Of a stretch of DNA of 64,000 bases, positions 7,557 to 15,248 are shown piece after piece. Positions within the stretch are counted from its first letter, which is position 1. Every line of letters begins with the position of its first letter. The notes beneath the pieces are model-generated. The model saw only the letters and a program-made list of their open reading frames with translations, searched no databases and was not told the origin of the DNA. The position numbers and the translations under genes are program-made. The DNA comes from Variovorax paradoxus (lineage in GTDB: Bacteria > Pseudomonadota > Gammaproteobacteria > Burkholderiales > Burkholderiaceae_C): NCBI RefSeq assembly GCF_000834655.1, contig NZ_JXQQ01000007.1:88749-152748 (forward strand). The letters run 5' to 3'.

Positions 7557-9338
7557 ATGAGATTGCTCGACATACCCCTCACGTCTTCCTTGTCCCTTCA
7601 TCCCGAGGCCGCGGCGCGCGTGCGCAACGGGGCGGAGGCCCTGCTCGATACGCTGGTCGAGTGCGGCGTCGACACGATCTTCGGCTACCCGGGCGGCGCG
7701 GCGCTGCCGCTGTACGACGCGCTGCACGGCGAGCCGCGGCTGCGCCATGTGCTGGTGCGTCACGAGCAGGCCGCGGTGCATGCGGCCGAGGGTTATGCGC
7801 GCAGCACGGGGCGCGTGGGCGTGGTGCTGGTCACCTCGGGGCCGGGGGTGGGCAACACGATCACGGGGCTCTTGGATGCGATGAGCGATTCGGTGCCGGT
7901 GCTGTGCATCAGCGGGCAGGTGGCCACGGCGGTGATCGGCACGCAGGCCTTCCAGGAGAGCGATGCACTGGGCATGTCGCGCTCGGTGACCAAGTGGAAC
8001 CAGCAGGTGCGTGCGGCCGACGACGTGCCGGCGCTGGTGCGGCGCGCGCTCGAAATCGCATCGACGGGCCGGCCGGGGCCGGTGCTGCTCGACGTGCCGA
8101 AGGACATCCAGCTCATGCGCCTGGGCGGCGCACCTGCACCCCTGCGCCCGCTGCGCACGAGCAGGGCGGCGCTGCCGCCCAAGGCGATGCTGCAGCGCGC
8201 GGCCGACCTGCTTTCGACCGCGCGGCGCCCGGTGCTCTATGGCGGCGGCGGGCTCATCAACTCCGGGCCCGCGGCCTGCGAGGCCTTCACGCAGCTGGTG
8301 AACCGCCTGCACGCGCCCTGCACGCTGACGCTGATGGGGCTCGGTGCCTTCCCAGCGTCCGACCCGAAGTTCATCGGCATGCTCGGCATGCACGGCAACC
8401 TGGAAGCGAACCTCGCGATGCACGAGGCCGACCTGGTGGTGTGCGTCGGCGCGCGCTTCGACGACCGCGTGACCGGCAAGCTCGACGAGTTCTGCCCGCA
8501 TGCGCGAAAGATCCATATCGACATCGACCCGACGAGCATCAACAAGGTCGTGCAGGTCGATGTGCCGATGGTGGGCGACTGCGCGGCGATCCTCGATGCG
8601 GTGCTGTCGCTGCTGCCCGCCGAGGGCTTTGCGCCCGAGCGGCTCGCGCCCTGGTGGGAGCGCATCGAGCGCTGGCGTGCGGCGGAATGCCTCAAGTTCG
8701 AGCCGCGCGCGGATGCGATCCTGCCGCAGCAGTTGATGACCTCGCTGCAGCGAACCATCGGCGGCAGCGGGCGCGATGCGATCGTCTCCACCGATGTGGG
8801 CCAGCACCAGATGTGGGCCGCGCAGTACCTGCGCTTCGACAGCCCTCGCCATTGGCTCACATCGGGCGGCGCGGGCACGATGGGCTACGGCTTGCCCGCG
8901 GCCATCGGCGCGCAGGTCGGCCACCCCGATGCGCTGTGCGTGTGCGTGAGCGGCGATGCGTCGGTGCTTATGAACATCCAGGAGCTGTCGACCGCGGTGC
9001 AGCACCGCACGGCGGTGAAGCTCGTGCTCTGCAACAACGGCTACATGGGCATGGTGCGGCAGTGGCAGGAGCTGAACCACGGCAACCGCCTGAGCCACAG
9101 CTGGAACGAGGCGCTGCCGGATTTCGTGGCGCTCGCCAAGGCCTTCGGGTGGGGGGCGCGCCGCGTGTCGGACCCGGCCGAGCTCGAAGCCGCGCTGGCC
9201 GAGTGCATGGCGAGCGAAGGGCCGTTCTTTCTGGACGTGCAGGTCGCGGCGCAGGAGAACTGCTTTCCGATGATGCCCTCGGGGCATGGACATCACCGGG
9301 TGATGCTGGCGAAGGACCGGTGGTACGAGGGGGCGTGA
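7557..9338 (+). CDS. ilvB: Acetolactate synthase, large (catalytic) subunit
   Basis: This ThDP-dependent enzyme condenses two pyruvates to acetolactate, or pyruvate with 2-ketobutyrate, in branched-chain amino acid synthesis. The 593 residues have all three domains. The N-terminal pyrimidine-binding domain has the catalytic Glu at residue 70 ([15 protein letters not shown]). The central FAD-binding domain has [20 protein letters not shown]. The C-terminal diphosphate domain has the GDG-type motif GDAS through CNNGYMGM (about 466-495). FAD-domain motifs favour an anabolic AHAS over the FAD-free catabolic AlsS type. No regulatory small subunit gene follows. It is divergent from an Lrp-type regulator. 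Confidence 0.92.
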   Translation: MRLLDIPLTSSLSLHPEAAARVRNGAEALLDTLVECGVDTIFGYPGGAALPLYDALHGEPRLRHVLVRHEQAAVHAAEGYARSTGRVGVVLVTSGPGVGNTITGLLDAMSDSVPVLCISGQVATAVIGTQAFQESDALGMSRSVTKWNQQVRAADDVPALVRRALEIASTGRPGPVLLDVPKDIQLMRLGGAPAPLRPLRTSRAALPPKAMLQRAADLLSTARRPVLYGGGGLINSGPAACEAFTQLVNRLHAPCTLTLMGLGAFPASDPKFIGMLGMHGNLEANLAMHEADLVVCVGARFDDRVTGKLDEFCPHARKIHIDIDPTSINKVVQVDVPMVGDCAAILDAVLSLLPAEGFAPERLAPWWERIERWRAAECLKFEPRADAILPQQLMTSLQRTIGGSGRDAIVSTDVGQHQMWAAQYLRFDSPRHWLTSGGAGTMGYGLPAAIGAQVGHPDALCVCVSGDASVLMNIQELSTAVQHRTAVKLVLCNNGYMGMVRQWQELNHGNRLSHSWNEALPDFVALAKAFGWGARRVSDPAELEAALAECMASEGPFFLDVQVAAQENCFPMMPSGHGHHRVMLAKDRWYEGA

Positions 9339-9762
9339 TACCCGGCTTTTCTCCCTCCCCTTCCGGGGGAGGGCATGGGTGGGGGCAAGCGGCGTTCGAT
9401 GGGGCGCTGCGATGAATTGAGCGCCGTCGTGCCCCCATCCCAACCTTCCCCCGGAAGGGGAAGGAGCAAGAAGGGGGCGCGAGCTGTACACGCTCTGCAG
9501 CCGCACGTCGTTAGCCCGAATGGCATCGCGCTCCGCCCAATCGATCTCCTCTTCAACTCGCGGTACGTCGTCCTCGATCTGCCCGCGCTCGCGCGGCGCA
9601 TCGATCGCGCGGATCGCGGTCGCACACGGCATCGGCCTCGCCCGGGTTCCGCCTCGATTGCGCGAAGCGCCGCGCCCAACATGGCGATGCAAGAGCTGAC
9701 TGTCGGAAGGGATATCGGTAGTTCAGGACAGATAAGTACAGAATGATCTATACTCCGCGACC
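9339..9762. other. 424-bp intergenic region
   Basis: This is the only gap in the window above 300 bases. Its left third is the inverted repeat described separately. The right end carries the promoter and palindrome of the TetR gene. The middle (about 9480-9720) has open frames on both strands with charged peptides but no start with a ribosome binding site and no recognisable similarity. I see no convincing gene. It may contain a decayed coding remnant. Confidence 0.6.
9347..9476. repeat. Large imperfect inverted repeat (REP-like) downstream of ilvB
   Basis: Two arms of about 45 bp (near 9347-9395 and 9430-9476) are imperfect reverse complements. Each contains a CCCTTCCGGGGG-type core that is itself palindromic. 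About 35 bp separate them. The element can form a long hairpin directly after the ilvB stop. Comparable C/T-rich palindromes are scattered in Comamonadaceae genomes as intergenic repeats. It may act as a transcription terminator or mRNA 3'-end stabiliser. Confidence 0.7.
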
Positions 9763-9763
9763 A
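9725..9763 (+). promoter_or_regulatory. Predicted promoter with overlapping palindrome for the TetR gene
   Basis: A TATACT -10 hexamer at 9749-9754 is preceded at 18 bases by AGGACA (9725-9730), a partial match to TTGACA. A 20-bp interrupted palindrome, AGTA-n-AGA-nnnn-TCT-n-TACT at 9735-9754, covers the spacer and the -10, a typical position for TetR autorepression. Only eight bases separate the -10 from the ATG at 9763 and no Shine-Dalgarno is visible, so the transcript is predicted to be leaderless or nearly so. Confidence 0.5.
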
Positions 9764-10341
9764 TGGCCCGACCCAAAGCATTCGACCGCGAAACCGCCCT
9801 GCAGGGGGCGATCCCCGTGTTCTCCGACCTCGGTTACGACGGCACCTCCACCGAGGTTTTGCTCAAGGCCATGGGCATCAGCCGCCAGAGCATGTACGAC
9901 ACCTTCGGCGACAAGCGAAAGCTCTACCTCGAAGCGCTGCAGTACTACGTGGCGGGCAGCGTGGCCGAGCAGATCCGCACGCTCAACGGCCCCGCCTCGG
10001 CGCTGAAGGGACTGGAGGCCATGCTGATGGCCATGGCCTGCAAGGCGAGCACAGAAGCCGAGCCCGGTTGCCTGGGCATCGGGGCGGTTTGCGAGTTCGG
10101 CCGTTCGGATGCGGAGGTTTCGCTGCTCACCGATACGGCGGGCCGGACGCTGCTGTCAGCAATCGAGCGCCGCATCGCCGAGGCGAAGTCGGCGGGCGAG
10201 ATCGACAAGGGCGTGGACATGCGGGATGCCGCGCAGTTCATGGCGGCCACGCTCTCAGCGCTCAAGATTTCGGCACGCGGTGGAGCGCCCGTCGAGACGC
10301 TGCGCGGTGTGGCACGGATGGCGCTGCGAAGCCTGGCCTAG
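9763..10341 (+). CDS. TetR/AcrR family transcriptional regulator
   Basis: This is a 192-residue repressor. The N-terminal helix-turn-helix domain (about 8-55) reads FDRETALQGAIPVFSDLGYDGTSTEVLLKAMGISRQSMYDTFGDKRKLY, a clear TetR signature. The rest is the helical ligand-binding and dimer domain with CLGIGAVCEFG. It sits directly upstream of an SDR gene with the same orientation. This is the arrangement of the bdcR-bdcA and similar TetR/SDR pairs, so it most likely represses that gene and itself. It is separated from the SDR gene by an intrinsic terminator and a palindrome. Confidence 0.9.
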   Translation: MARPKAFDRETALQGAIPVFSDLGYDGTSTEVLLKAMGISRQSMYDTFGDKRKLYLEALQYYVAGSVAEQIRTLNGPASALKGLEAMLMAMACKASTEAEPGCLGIGAVCEFGRSDAEVSLLTDTAGRTLLSAIERRIAEAKSAGEIDKGVDMRDAAQFMAATLSALKISARGGAPVETLRGVARMALRSLA

Positions 10342-10364
10342 CGGGTTCGTGGAAGTAAACAGGC

Positions 10365-10387
10365 GCGCCCTTGCGGGCGCATTTTTT
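10365..10387 (+). terminator. Intrinsic terminator after the TetR gene
   Basis: A perfect 6-bp GC stem (GCGCCC at 10365-10370, GGGCGC at 10375-10380) with a TTGC loop is followed by A and six T residues. It begins 24 bases after the TetR stop codon and implies that the following SDR gene has its own promoter. Confidence 0.8.
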
Positions 10388-10398
10388 GGCTCTATTCT

Positions 10399-10412
10399 GG
10401 ATCGATCGATCC
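10399..10412. promoter_or_regulatory. Perfect 14-bp palindrome upstream of the SDR gene
   Basis: GGATCGATCGATCC lies 22 bases before the SDR start codon, between the TetR terminator and the AAGGAAG ribosome binding site. The position fits an operator for the adjacent TetR repressor. It does not share obvious sequence with the palindrome upstream of the TetR gene, so the assignment is tentative. Confidence 0.4.
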
Positions 10413-10434
10413 GTTAAAAAGGAAGATTTTCATC

Positions 10435-11175
10435 ATGTCCAAAACACTCGAAGGCAAGGTCGCATTGGTCACGGGCGGCTCGCGCGGCATCGGCGCGGCC
10501 ATCGTGCGCCGGCTTGCGAACGACGGCGCGGCCGTCGCGTTCACCTACGCCGCCTCGGACGAAAAGGCCAAGGCGCGTGCGGGCGAGATCGAAGCGCAAG
10601 GCGGCAAGGCGCTGGCCATCAAGGCCGACAGCGCCGACGCGGCGGCCGTGCAGCAGGCGGTGGCGCAAGCGGCCGAGGCGTTCGGGCGGCTCGACATCCT
10701 TGTCAACAGCGCCGGCATCCTGATTGCAGGCATGGTCGATGCGTATGACCTCGCCGATTTCGACCGCATGGTGGCCGTCAATGTGCGCGCGGTGTTCGTC
10801 GCCACGCAGGCTGCCGTGCCGCACATGCGCGAGGGCGGGCGCGTCATCACCATCGGCAGCGTGACGGCGGATCGCAGTGGGTTCGCGGGTTCGTCGGTCT
10901 ACAGCATGACCAAGGGGGCGGTGGCTTCGCTCTCGCGAGGCCTGGCCCGCGACCTCGGCCCGCGCGGCATCACGGTGAACGTGGTGCAGCCCGGACCGAC
11001 GGCGACCGACATGTCGCCCGAGGAGGTGATCGGCGAACGCATGGGCGCGCTGATGGCGCTCGGGCGCATGGGAAAAGACGGCGAGATCGCAAGCGTGGTG
11101 GGATTTCTCGCCGGGCCCGATGCGAAGTTCGTGACGGGCGCGGCACTCACCGCGGACGGTGGGTACCTCGCCTGA
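10435..11175 (+). CDS. SDR family oxidoreductase (BdcA/FabG-like)
   Basis: This is a 246-residue classical short-chain dehydrogenase. The cofactor-binding GGSRGIGAA lies at about residues 15-23, followed by the NSAGI motif, then Ser in IGSVTADRSG with the YSMTK catalytic Tyr-Lys pair, and a C-terminal FVTGAALTADGGYLA. The segments GGSRGIGAAIVRR and GLARDLGPRGITVNVVQPGP closely resemble Escherichia coli BdcA, a protein tied to cyclic-di-GMP and biofilm dispersal. The TetR neighbour matches the BdcR arrangement. A general FabG-like reductase remains equally possible. Confidence 0.9.
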   Translation: MSKTLEGKVALVTGGSRGIGAAIVRRLANDGAAVAFTYAASDEKAKARAGEIEAQGGKALAIKADSADAAAVQQAVAQAAEAFGRLDILVNSAGILIAGMVDAYDLADFDRMVAVNVRAVFVATQAAVPHMREGGRVITIGSVTADRSGFAGSSVYSMTKGAVASLSRGLARDLGPRGITVNVVQPGPTATDMSPEEVIGERMGALMALGRMGKDGEIASVVGFLAGPDAKFVTGAALTADGGYLA

Positions 11176-11199
11176 AGCCGCATCGGGCGATCGAGCCGA

Positions 11200-12213
11200 T
11201 CAGGACTTGATGAACGCCAGCAGGTCGGCGTTGAACTTGTCCTTGTGCGTGTCGGTCAGGCCATGCGGCGCGCCGGGGTAGACGATGAGCTTGTTGTTCT
11301 TCACCAGCTTGGCCGAGGCCAGGCCCGCGGCGCCGATCGGCACGATCTGGTCGTCGTCGCCGTGGACGATGAGCGTGGGCACGTCGAACTTCTTCAGGTC
11401 TTCGGTGAAGTCGGTTTCCGAGAACGCCTTGATCGAGTCGTAGGTGTTCTTGTGGCCGCCGATCATGCCCTGCGCCCACCACGAATCGATGAGGCCCTGC
11501 GACACCTTGGCGCCCGGACGGTTGAAGCCGAAGAAGGGGCCAGAGGGCACGTCCTTGTAGAACTGCGAACGGTTCGCCAGTTGCGCGGCGCGCAGGCCGT
11601 CGAACACTTCGATCGGCAGGCCGCCGGGGTTGGCCGCGGTCTTGAGCATGAGCGGCGGCACGGCCGAGATGAGGGCCGCCTTGGCCACGCGCTTGGTGCC
11701 GTGACGGCCGATGTAGCGCGCCACTTCGCCGCCGCCGGTGGAGAAGCCGACCAGCACGACGTTCTTCAGGTCCAGCGTCTCGATGACGGTGGCCAGGTCG
11801 TCGGCGTAGGTGTCCATGTCGTTGCCGTTCCAGGGCTGGCTGGAGCGGCCGTGGCCGCGGCGGTCGTGCGCGACGGTGCGATAGCCCAGCGAAGCCAGGA
11901 ACAGCATCTGCGATTCCCAGCTGTCGGAATTGAGCGGCCAGCCGTGGCTGAACACGATGGGCTGGCCGGTGCTGGGACCCCAGTCCTTGAAGTAGAGCTG
12001 GGTGCCGTCCTTGGTGACGATGGTGTTGCTCATGACTTGCTTTCCTTTTGAAGAGGCGTGGACCGCGCCGTGCTTCGGCGCGGCGGTGGAAGCGGCGGAT
12101 GCCGCGGTGGAGAAGCCGGTGCCCGCGAGGGCGCCGGCTGCGATGGAGGCGCTGCCGAGCAGAAGGCTGCGGCGTGTTGGCGTAGCGGTCAAGTGATTTG
12201 CGTGTGCAGGCAT
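11200..12213 (-). CDS. Tat-exported alpha/beta hydrolase (non-heme chloroperoxidase/arylesterase-like)
   Basis: This is a 337-residue protein. Residues 1-42 form a twin-arginine signal ([21 protein letters not shown] ending ASA). From about residue 61 it is an alpha/beta hydrolase of the haloperoxidase/arylesterase group with GWPLNSD oxyanion region, nucleophile elbow GFSTGGGE, acid in [10 protein letters not shown] and His in APHGLTDTH. The cytosolic family length is about 275 residues. The codon for Met61 (12031-12033) is preceded by AAAGGAAA at a fitting distance, so a second, unexported product is possible. A palindrome shared with the upstream MarR gene lies before the start, which suggests control by that regulator. 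Confidence 0.9.
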   Translation of the reverse strand: MPAHANHLTATPTRRSLLLGSASIAAGALAGTGFSTAASAASTAAPKHGAVHASSKGKQVMSNTIVTKDGTQLYFKDWGPSTGQPIVFSHGWPLNSDSWESQMLFLASLGYRTVAHDRRGHGRSSQPWNGNDMDTYADDLATVIETLDLKNVVLVGFSTGGGEVARYIGRHGTKRVAKAALISAVPPLMLKTAANPGGLPIEVFDGLRAAQLANRSQFYKDVPSGPFFGFNRPGAKVSQGLIDSWWAQGMIGGHKNTYDSIKAFSETDFTEDLKKFDVPTLIVHGDDDQIVPIGAAGLASAKLVKNNKLIVYPGAPHGLTDTHKDKFNADLLAFIKS

Positions 12214-12273
12214 GGTGCGTTCTTTCGATGACGGGGTGGAGATGGCAGAAAGGAATTCGTATCGCATGGACTA

Positions 12274-12289
12274 ATATCGCATGCGATAT
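12274..12289. promoter_or_regulatory. Perfect 16-bp palindrome, probable MarR operator of the hydrolase gene
   Basis: ATATCGCATGCGATAT lies between the MarR stop (12330) and the hydrolase start (12213). Its ATCGCATGCGAT core is identical to the palindrome before the MarR gene. A further half site (TATCGCATG, 12260-12268) sits beside it. Two identical rare palindromes flanking both genes of a regulator/target pair are strong evidence for an operator. Confidence 0.72.
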
Positions 12290-12329
12290 AAAAGGCATGA
12301 AAAAACAGGAAGGCGGATGCAACGGGCCA

Positions 12330-12806
12330 TCACGCGTACCTGTCGAGGTTCGAGCGCAGGGCGAGCAGTTCGTCGCGCAGCTTGCCGATTTCGCCGGGCT
12401 CCAGTGCCATCGCTTCGGCCACGCAGGCGGGCAGGGCGCGCGCCTTCTTGTGCAGCGCGCGGCCCTCGGTGGTGAGGGACACGATCACCTGGCGCTCGTC
12501 GGATGCGGAGCGCACGCGCTGGATGAGGCCGCGTGTCTCGAGCCGCTTGAGCAAGGGGGTGAGGGTGGTGGTTTCGAGCGAGAGACGGCCGCAGATCTCG
12601 GAGACGTTGATGCCGTCCTTCTCCCACAGCACCAGCATGACGAGGTATTGCAGGTAGGTGAGGTCCAGGTCGTGCAGCAGGCCGCGGTACACCTTGTTGA
12701 GGCTGAGCATCGTCGAGTAGACCGCGAAGCACAGCTGCTCGTCGAGCGCCAGCGGATTGGTCCTGGCGGCTTCGACGGGTGGGGCGGCGGGGCGCTTGGA
12801 AGGCAT
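12330..12806 (-). CDS. MarR/OhrR-like transcriptional regulator
   Basis: This is a 158-residue winged helix protein. LDEQLCFAVYS (about 21-31) places a Cys at residue 26 in the position of the redox-sensing Cys of OhrR regulators. YLQYLVMLVLWE follows, as does the wing with RVRSASDERQVIVSLT. The start MPSKRP was chosen because the upstream in-frame stretch is the operator region. It likely senses organic peroxide or a related electrophile. The same palindrome precedes this gene and the hydrolase gene downstream, so autorepression and repression of the hydrolase are expected. A classical Ohr peroxidase gene is not present. Confidence 0.88.
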   Translation of the reverse strand: MPSKRPAAPPVEAARTNPLALDEQLCFAVYSTMLSLNKVYRGLLHDLDLTYLQYLVMLVLWEKDGINVSEICGRLSLETTTLTPLLKRLETRGLIQRVRSASDERQVIVSLTTEGRALHKKARALPACVAEAMALEPGEIGKLRDELLALRSNLDRYA

Positions 12807-12817
12807 GGGCCGGATAT

Positions 12818-12835
12818 TAGATCGCATGCGATCTA
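12818..12835. promoter_or_regulatory. Perfect 18-bp palindrome, probable autoregulatory MarR operator
   Basis: TAGATCGCATGCGATCTA begins 12 bases upstream of the MarR start codon and contains the same ATCGCATGCGAT core as the hydrolase-proximal site. A degenerate extra half site (AAGCGATATT) follows at 12841-12850. The position next to the start suggests blockage of transcription initiation. Confidence 0.72.
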
Positions 12836-12871
12836 GTTGCAAGCGATATTTACCGATGCCACGCAGGCTGC

Positions 12872-13846
12872 TCAACCCGGCGATCTGCGGTAAGCGCCCG
12901 GCGGCGTGCCGAAATGGCTCCTGAAGCAACGGCTGAAGTGGCTCGCATCGCCGAAGCCGTTGCGGTAGGCGATTTCCGAAACGCTCAGGTGATCGAGCCT
13001 TCGGTTCGAGAGTTCTTCCTTCGCCCGTTCGAGCCGGCGGTTCTTCAGGTAGGTGCCGTACTGCGTGCGCTGCATCTCGAAGAGCCGGTGCGTGAGCCGC
13101 TTCGAAATGCCGAGCTCCTTCGCGATTGCATCGACCGACAGTTCTGCATCACCAAGGTGCGCCTCGATGCAGGCCACGAGCCTTTGCCAACGGTCGCGCT
13201 CGAGGCGCTTGCCTTCGGCGGTTTCGTCGTCGACCGACTCGCAATACGTCGCCGCCAGCAGCGAGACGAAGGACTGTTCCGAGAAATACGCGAGCGCCGG
13301 CGAGCCCTGCACCGGGCCGGGGAACACATGGCCCATGTGCGTGCGCGCGGCTGCGGCCAGTTGCGAATCGGCATGCGAAATGGAAGGCACGAAGCGCTCG
13401 TGCAGGTCCGCATGGATGCCGAAGAAGCGCGCGGCCGGCACGCGCAGCACTACCAGCTTGCCGGGTGCGGTGAGCGTGCAGACGGAAGGCAACCGCGTGG
13501 TGCGGAAAGTGATGTCGCCCTGGCGGAACGGAATCCGCCGGCCGCCCTGGTCGATGGTGCCTTCGCCCTCGAGGGCGATCATGGCCAGCACGTCGCCCGA
13601 GCCGCTGGGCGAAGCGAGCGCGGTGTCGTGGCGCACCGCGAGCGGCGTCGAAGTGAAGCTGATCGCCAGGCCACCGCCCACGAGGCGGCAGGCTTCCAGG
13701 CTCATGCGCGGGTTGCTGTCCTGCACGCTGAGCTCGCCGGGGTAGACCAGCGAATCGAGCGCGCTGGAGTAGCCCTGCACGTCGCCCGGATAGAACGGGC
13801 GGAAGCGGGGCGCAAAGCTCAGTTCGGATGCGGTGTCGTGGTGCAT
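12872..13846 (-). CDS. AraC family transcriptional regulator
   Basis: This is a 324-residue regulator. The N-terminal half resembles the AraC-binding-like cupin domain (RFRPFYPGDVQGYSSALDSL, then GGRRIPFRQGDITFRTTRLPSV). The C-terminal 100 residues hold two helix-turn-helix motifs (LSVDAIAKELGISKRLTHRLFE and LSVSEIAYRNGFGDASHFSR) ending in FGTPPGAYRRSPG. The ribosome binding site AGGAG precedes the start. It is divergent from a small thioesterase gene at 13974. That gene is a plausible target, but no inducer can be inferred. Confidence 0.9.
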   Translation of the reverse strand: MHHDTASELSFAPRFRPFYPGDVQGYSSALDSLVYPGELSVQDSNPRMSLEACRLVGGGLAISFTSTPLAVRHDTALASPSGSGDVLAMIALEGEGTIDQGGRRIPFRQGDITFRTTRLPSVCTLTAPGKLVVLRVPAARFFGIHADLHERFVPSISHADSQLAAAARTHMGHVFPGPVQGSPALAYFSEQSFVSLLAATYCESVDDETAEGKRLERDRWQRLVACIEAHLGDAELSVDAIAKELGISKRLTHRLFEMQRTQYGTYLKNRRLERAKEELSNRRLDHLSVSEIAYRNGFGDASHFSRCFRSHFGTPPGAYRRSPG

Positions 13847-13973
13847 GGTGGGGCTCCTGCGGTTGGCCCGCACGCTTCGTGCCAAGCGACCGCAGTCTAG
13901 GTCTCGGCCCGGCTCGCAACGATCGAGACTTTCCACTAGGCTGTGGCACCCAGGCAGATACGAGGAGGCACCG

Positions 13974-14384
13974 ATGGCTGAAATTGCCGACATCCAGAAG
14001 CTGTTCGCCGGAATCTTTCCCGGCCTCATGGGCATCCGCATCACGGTGCTGGAGCCCGACCGCGTGGTGGCGGAAATGGAGGTGCGGCAAGACCTCTGCA
14101 CGGCCGGCGGCATCCTGCACGGCGGTGCCTCGATGGCGTTTGCCGATACGCTGGGCGCGGTCGGCACGCTCGTGAACCTCTCGGGCGGCAAGCGCACCAC
14201 GACCACCGATTCGAGCACCAAGTTCATCGCCGGTGCGCGCCTGGGCAGCACGGTGACGGGCACCTGCGTGGCGCTGCACCGCGGGCGCACCACGATGGTC
14301 TGGCAGACCGCGATCACGAACGCGGAGGGCAAGCTCTGCAGCGTCGTCACGCAGACGCAGCTGGTGCTCGATCCGGCGCCATAG
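13974..14384 (+). CDS. PaaI family hotdog-fold thioesterase
   Basis: This is a 136-residue single hotdog domain protein that probably hydrolyses an acyl-CoA. The signature GGILHGGASMAFADTLGAVG (about residues 43-62) contains the His-Gly-Gly and Asp of the 4-hydroxybenzoyl-CoA thioesterase/PaaI group. TTTDSSTKFIAGARLG and VVTQTQLVL follow. The start has GAGGAGG at good spacing. It is divergent from the AraC regulator and stands 114 bp ahead of the aldolase-transporter pair on the same strand. The acyl group is unknown. Confidence 0.88.
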   Translation: MAEIADIQKLFAGIFPGLMGIRITVLEPDRVVAEMEVRQDLCTAGGILHGGASMAFADTLGAVGTLVNLSGGKRTTTTDSSTKFIAGARLGSTVTGTCVALHRGRTTMVWQTAITNAEGKLCSVVTQTQLVLDPAP

Positions 14385-14462
14385 CTCTCTTCTGTTCTGG
14401 TTGGCACGCCGGGTCAATCCGCGTGCGCTCACGCGCAAGAGCAAAACGCGCCTTGCTTCTTA

Positions 14463-14483
14463 CATTGACCGCCACCGTCAATG
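14463..14483. promoter_or_regulatory. Palindrome CATTGAC-n7-GTCAATG before the aldolase gene
   Basis: Perfect 7-bp arms (14463-14469 and 14477-14483) with a 7-base spacer lie just upstream of the AGGAG ribosome binding site of the aldolase gene. The right arm begins 16 bases ahead of that site's GTG. This placement in the 5' leader or at the transcription start fits a repressor operator. The regulator is unknown; the nearby AraC is a candidate by proximity only. Confidence 0.45.
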
Positions 14484-14498
14484 CACAGGAGCCACCGC

Positions 14499-15248
14499 GT
14501 GAGCGATACGAGCACAACAACCCACGACGCACCGTCTTTCGACGGACTCAGCTACGGCAATTGGAGCGAGGCCGAGAAGCTCGCGCTCAGCTGCCGCATC
14601 CTTGCGAAGGAAGGGCATTCCGAAACGCTGGCCGGGCAGGTCACCGTGCGGCAGGCCGACGGCACCTTTCTCACGACGCCGCTCGCGCATGCCTTCGGCG
14701 AGATCCTCCCGCAATCGGTGATGCGCATCGACGATTCGCTGCGCGTGCTCGAAGGCCGTGGCGTGCCCAACCCGGCGGTGCGCTTTCACCTCTGGGTCTA
14801 CAGGCGAAGGCCCGACGTGAACTGCGTGATGCACACGCATCCGCCGTATGTGTCAGCCCTGTCGATGACGGGCGAGCCGCTGCAGATCGCGCACATGGAC
14901 GCCACGCCGTTCTTCGACGACTGCGCCTTCCTCGCGGAATGGCCCGGTCTGCCGATTGCCGACGTGGAGGGCGAGATCATCTCCGCCGCGCTGGGCCAGA
15001 AACGCTGCGTGCTGCTCGCCAACCACGGCTTTCTGGCGGCGACGCAGAGCATCGAGGAATCTCTCTACATGTCGGTGCTCATCGAGCGTGCGGCGCGCAA
15101 CCAGCTGATCGCTCAGTCGGCCTATGGGCGGCTCAAGCTGGTGGACCCGGCGCTCGCGAAGGAGTCGCACGACTTCCTGCTGCAGCGAAGCATCGTCAAC
15201 GCGAGCTTCGCGATGTTCGCGCGGCAGATCACGGGGGAACAGCCATGA
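14499..15248 (+). CDS. Class II aldolase/adducin family protein
   Basis: This is a 249-residue Zn-dependent class II aldolase-fold protein of the fuculose-phosphate aldolase/adducin group. Visible metal ligands are the His pair in VMHTHPPYVSAL and the His in LLANHGFLA. The N-terminal CRILAKEGHSETLAGQVTVRQADGTFLTTPLAHAFGEI is typical of family members acting on small hydroxyacids or decarboxylating substrates. GTG was chosen as start because AGGAG lies six bases upstream. A downstream MHS transporter overlaps the stop by 4 bp (ATGA), so the substrate is probably an imported organic acid. Confidence 0.85.
   Translation: MSDTSTTTHDAPSFDGLSYGNWSEAEKLALSCRILAKEGHSETLAGQVTVRQADGTFLTTPLAHAFGEILPQSVMRIDDSLRVLEGRGVPNPAVRFHLWVYRRRPDVNCVMHTHPPYVSALSMTGEPLQIAHMDATPFFDDCAFLAEWPGLPIADVEGEIISAALGQKRCVLLANHGFLAATQSIEESLYMSVLIERAARNQLIAQSAYGRLKLVDPALAKESHDFLLQRSIVNASFAMFARQITGEQP

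Noticed and set aside
9480..9632. Charged peptide on the minus strand (EIDWAERDAIRANDV) in the gap after ilvB
   Set aside because: It looks slightly protein-like, but it has no start with a ribosome binding site and no recognisable family. It runs without a stop through the inverted repeat into antisense ilvB. At most it is a decayed remnant.
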